DNA of 64,000 bases. Origin: Clytia hemisphaerica. Its lineage: Eukaryota; Cnidaria; Hydrozoa; Leptothecata; Clytiidae. Under the pieces are notes generated by a model, which saw nothing but the letters and a program-made list of their open reading frames with translations, was not told where the DNA came from and searched no databases. This document shows, piece after piece, positions 60,341 to 64,000 of the stretch (positions are counted from its first letter, which is position 1; every line of letters begins with the position of its first letter). The stretch is taken from assembly GCA_902728285.1 (NCBI GenBank), contig CACVBU010000948.1:1085662-1149661 (forward strand), read 5' to 3'. A program made the translations under genes and the position numbers.

Positions 60341-60763
60341 TGTTAGGATCCTAGTCTATATTATAGTCGGTACCGTAAGGTCGGCTTTGTATATTATAGT
60401 CGGCGCCGTTACTTTAATATGTTATCTTAGAATCAAACAAAACAGCACCCTATGCTAAGGCTGATGGAAATTAATGATATGTTTACCGTAATGACGATTT
60501 TCAGAATTCGATGCGGCCAAGTTTTCATTATTCATTATTCATTATTTTCCCATAAACATTTATTTTTACCAGATTTTTCGTTTCCTCTTGTGTCTCCGGA
60601 ACTCTCGTGTTTTTATTTATTCTTTTGGTTATCCCGTTTGTACGAGCTTAAAGAGATAAATCTTTTTCTTCCCGCTAGAGAATTATATAATGTTATCTCC
60701 ACAATATGACAAAATTAAATTCACACGGTAAAGACTACTAGAGGGCCGTTCGGGTTGTTAACA
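60341..60763 (+). repeat. 3' LTR of the Ty3/gypsy element
   Basis: A purine-rich AAGGGAGA tract directly precedes TGTTAGGATCC at 60341. TAACA at 60759-60763 gives a matching TGTTA...TAACA inverted end, so the LTR is 423 bp. ATTATAGTCGGYRCCGT occurs twice near its start. The boundary is inferred from the terminal repeat because the 5' LTR is absent. Confidence 0.65.
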
Positions 60764-62182
60764 ATCTAAAAAAGCCACGGGCCGTTTGTTTTGATATCAA
60801 CTTCGAAAATTTTTGTTCTCTGCTCAAGTGGGAGGAAAAATAATGACAACTTTTCGAGGAAATGGCAAATAATGACAACTTGATGCGGCAGGTTTTTGAA
60901 CACGCGGGCGGCTTACGGTAAACATAACATTAAATTGGGTCGTGACCTGGCCTGGCTCTCAGCCCAGTGTGGAATCCATGCGAAAGCCACGCTGAAGATA
61001 TTTTGAGGATCAAGAAGGCGGTTTGTGTAATTTACGATGCGCGATCCAACGATTCACGATGCACGATGCACGATCCATGTATATATTATGTTAATTATTC
61101 TAATTATGCATTTACAGGTTTTAGTAATCACATATTTTAATTCCTTCTTTTGTATTCCTGGAAAACCAATGTATGCGTGTATATATTTTAACTTGAACAT
61201 CAAATCAAATCAGAACATGAACTTTTTTGCCCATGCTTTGAATTGAATATCTTGTAACCTTTTTGCTTTCTTTATTAAAAAAAAAACGTTTCTCCGATTA
61301 AACCAACCAAATGCATTGGATTGAGACAGGGTTATAAACAAAAATTTACCATGTTGTGGTAAAGTAGGGAAGACGTTTTTTAATGAAGAGCGCGTGTCTA
61401 AACTCACCTTTTTTGAGAAAGATCTAGACTTGTAAACAAGTCTGTAATTACTCTGGCTATAAGAACTATACAATAATAATAACAAAAAGTAAACTATAAA
61501 TGTACGTGCAAAAGGAGAATTACAGACTTGAAGCTTCTTCCACGCCTTTTTTTTCTTCAGCTAAAATCATAAGCTCAGACATACAGATTTCTGTATGTCA
61601 GGTGCGTACGTGTTTGCGTTTATTTTTCTTTCTTTTAATTGCGTTTTAACAATTGTTCTTTTATTTCTATGTTCCTAAGTTCAATGTTACTATGAAATAA
61701 AATTTAGTCAAAAAAGTTGGATGGTTTCTCAAAAATCTAAAAAAAGTTGAAAAATTAAACAACGTTTTTTGAGGGAAGAAGCTTCTAGTCGTTGAAATTC
61801 AAAAAAGACACGCAACATGCTTTTTCTTTTGAGCTTGAATTTTTAGATAGAGTCTGTTTTCAACGGCTAGTTTACTAGTCTAAGAAAGATCAAATGAATT
61901 AACTTGATCATCAAACAAAGAAAAATATCAAATAAATAAAAGCACCAGTTATTGCAATTCAGTTGGTGAAATGCTTTTATAAGAGCATGCAAAAAGTAAT
62001 AATGTAGCCAATGATTCCTTATTTACTTTATTCACTGTTCTTAAAAAATAATGAACGTACAAAAATGAGTATGTGTTTTAATAAATTTTTCGCGCCAAAA
62101 CTTTTCTATGACGTCAAGGCTTTTTCTTTCAGTTTTTTTCTACACAGAAGATATAAGTTATTTTAATCGGCATACTGGAGAA
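60764..62182. other. Spacer without a recognised gene
   Basis: Contains ACGATGCACGATCC-type short repeats at 61034-61078 and the inverted words GAAGCTTCTTCC / GGAAGAAGCTTC (about 61529 and 61774). Open frames at 60452-60709 and - strand 61210-61485 have no family resemblance. Confidence 0.45.
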
Positions 62183-62522
62183 GTGGGACGTGGGACGGTG
62201 GGACGCTCAGGTGGGACGCTCGAGTGGGACGCTCAGGTGGGACGCTAAATAAGGTGGGACGGTAGTGGGACGCTAAGGTGGGACGCTATAAGGTGGACGG
62301 TAGTGGGGACGGTGGGACGGTAGTGGGACGCTAAGGTGGGACGGTAGTGGGACGCTAAGGTGGGACGGTAGTGGGACGCTAAGGTGGGACGCTAAGGTGG
62401 GAAGGTAGTGGACGCTAGGTGGGACGGTAGGGGACGTCAGTTGGACGTAGTGGGACACTAAGGTGGGCGGTAGTGGGAGTAGGTGGGACGTAGTGGGACG
62501 CTACGTGGGCGGTAGTGGGCCG
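62183..62522. repeat. GTGGGACGGTAGTGGGACGC minisatellite
   Basis: Units alternate GGTGGGACGCTAA and GGTAGTGGGACG, giving a roughly 24-bp higher unit repeated about 12 times, clean in the middle and decaying to the right. The motif recurs at 63216-63250 and, inverted, at 63974-64000. Confidence 0.9.
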
Positions 62523-64000
62523 CTCTCTCGTAATTTTGTATTTTTTGCTTCTCTAAATGTTGAGTAAAACCGCATATCTGATCTTTCACCAAACAATATC
62601 AACGCTACACAGGATTTCGGCAAAATATATATATTGATTTTTTTATCATATAGTGGATGATAAACGAATAATAATAATAATATTCAAACTGGATGTTTGA
62701 TCGAAAAGCTACCAAGCAATATGCGTGCGAGTCAGAAATAAACACCGGAAAATGTGTAATCACTTTCTGGCTCCTTATCTTCAGGCTCATATTGTCTAAT
62801 TTATAGAACAATTTTATTATTTTCCAACACTTTCAATCCTTTGCATCTTTGCAACTTTGTCTAGGCTAAATCTGGGAAAACCTAATGGCCAGTAAAACTT
62901 TTTTACCCCCTTAATCATATATAACAGGTTTCAATAGGTTTTAGATTCTTCACACTAAGGTTTTTACAAAAGTGGTCCAGCAGCAGCCTGACTATATTTC
63001 GACGAGTTTATATTTATTGAGAATAACAAAATCATTCGAATCAGAGGGGTTTCCCCAGAAACACGATTTTGAATTCGAATGAAAAGAAAACATTCTAATT
63101 GTAATAAAGGGCTTTCCCTAGGCTGCTGGCATCCACTAACGGATTCGTGCTCCTTATACTACCTGTGGTTTTGTAGAGGTCTGCGATTCAGACTAAGCTT
63201 TCCCCTCAGCATGAGTGGGACGGTAGTGGGACGTTCAAGTGGCACGCTCTTTTATTAGAATATTGTCTTTTTGTCTTTATAATTATTTAATGAAAAATGT
63301 GAAATCAATTTCTGGCTCCTTTTCTTTTGGTTTGGCTAGTAATTTATAGAACACTACTGTAAAACCAAAAAACTCAATAAAAATCTAAAAACAACTTTCA
63401 ACGATGGACACGCGACTTTAAAAATCTTTAGCCTAGTCAACTTCATAAAATTTGATGAAATAAGTTTTTGGGCGCCACGTGTATGTTTCACCTCACGGGT
63501 TTTCCCTTTCACGTGAACAATGTGGATACTTTTATTATTCATGCTGATGGTGTAACCCTTTGTTGTCGATTCGAATGTTTTCCTTTCATTCGAATTTTGA
63601 ATTCGAAAAGTAAACATCTTGTCTCTGGGGAAATCCTTTGATTGGAATGTTCATTTTTTAGATACTCTTAAAATCAGTTCTCGCAGATTTAGACATTAGC
63701 CTCTAGGCTAAAAAGAGCGTTAGAATTGTTGAAATTGCTCTGTAAATACACAATTGAATTACCCAAAAGAGCCAAGAGGAGGAGCCAGAAATTGATTTAT
63801 TGACTGACTAGCTTTTTGGTCTTTGTAGCTTCGTCAAATTGATATTTATTATTATAATCCTTCACTATGAAAAAGTAAAAAACATTTCGATCGATCTGTG
63901 TATTGTTTATAAGTACTTGACCTGTCCCTCTTCACTGTATTATAAAAAGAAAAGACAAAAATATATATAAAAGAGCGTCCCCTCCGTCCCACTTTAGCGT
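62523..64000. mobile_element. Nested inverted repeats bounded by GTGGGACG copies
   Basis: The minisatellite on the left is answered by inverted GCGTCCC...GTCCCAC text at the right edge, so this may be one TIR element cut by the window end. Inside, arms at 63033-63096 and about 63585-63650 (CATTCGAAT.., TTTCCCCAGA, GAATTCGAAT) pair, and ATCAATTTCTGGCTCCT at about 63303 pairs with AGGAGCCAGAAATTGAT at 63781. Direct copies of the CTTTCTGGCTCCTT...AATTTATAGAACA stretch lie at about 62760 and 63305. No gene seen. Confidence 0.5.

Larger units (their letters stand above)
57660..60763 (+). mobile_element. Ty3/gypsy LTR retrotransposon, 5'-truncated
   Basis: The copy begins inside the RNase H domain and continues through integrase to a 3' polypurine tract and LTR. 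Gag, protease and most of reverse transcriptase are absent, as is a 5' LTR. It is broken further by a nonsense codon at 58242-58244, a second at 59692-59694, a 20-bp tandem duplication at 60002-60041 and a 904-bp MITE at 58536-59439. It cannot be autonomous. Confidence 0.88.

Noticed and set aside
62273..62458. 61-codon frame of SVPLPSHL repeats on the - strand
   Set aside because: It is a translation of the minisatellite, not a gene.

Overview
This window comes from a hydrozoan jellyfish, most likely Clytia. The anchor is an intact single-exon gene at 5144-5740 whose 198-residue product reads as clytin, the Clytia version of the aequorin/obelin calcium-activated photoprotein. The rest fits an animal nuclear genome: AT-rich DNA, many short exons with GT-AG introns, and dense nested transposons.

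Four host genes can be read. (1) Clytin, + strand, with a TATA box. (2) COG4, subunit 4 of the conserved oligomeric Golgi tethering complex, - strand, 23063 down to 7318, in about 21 short exons; roughly the last 230 residues of the family are not seen. If they lie left of position 1, clytin sits inside a COG4 intron on the opposite strand. (3) CFAP20 (Bug22), a ciliary microtubule protein, + strand, 23326-29930, six exons, complete. COG4 and CFAP20 start head to head with 262 bp between their ATGs. (4) A - strand gene, 45588 down to 39136, whose six visible exons join in phase to give a winged-helix domain resembling Z-alpha/Z-beta, then three double-stranded-RNA-binding domains and a stop, with no catalytic domain. 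Its 5' end is not seen.

The rest is mostly mobile DNA. From left to right: piggyBac-type MITEs with TTAA target sites (6.9 and 35.9 kb); a four-copy fold-back MITE family (9.5, 10.7, 11.1, 30.7 kb); several TIR elements inside introns of CFAP20 and COG4; a 5.4-kb element with 1.06-kb inverted arms (33.2-38.5 kb); a non-LTR retrotransposon with intact PHD-finger ORF1 and decayed ORF2 (46.6-50.7 kb); a 5.7-kb long-TIR DNA transposon carrying a multi-exon gene of unknown family, itself split by a second element (50.8-56.5 kb); a 5'-truncated Ty3/gypsy element whose integrase is split by a 904-bp MITE with 58-bp TIRs and a 9-bp target duplication (57.7-60.8 kb); and a GTGGGACG minisatellite followed by nested inverted repeats to the right edge.

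The host genes are not an operon and show no shared pathway, apart from the probable shared promoter of COG4 and CFAP20. Exon calls rest on reading GT-AG sites and phase by eye and on family resemblance from memory. No alignment or transcript data were available.
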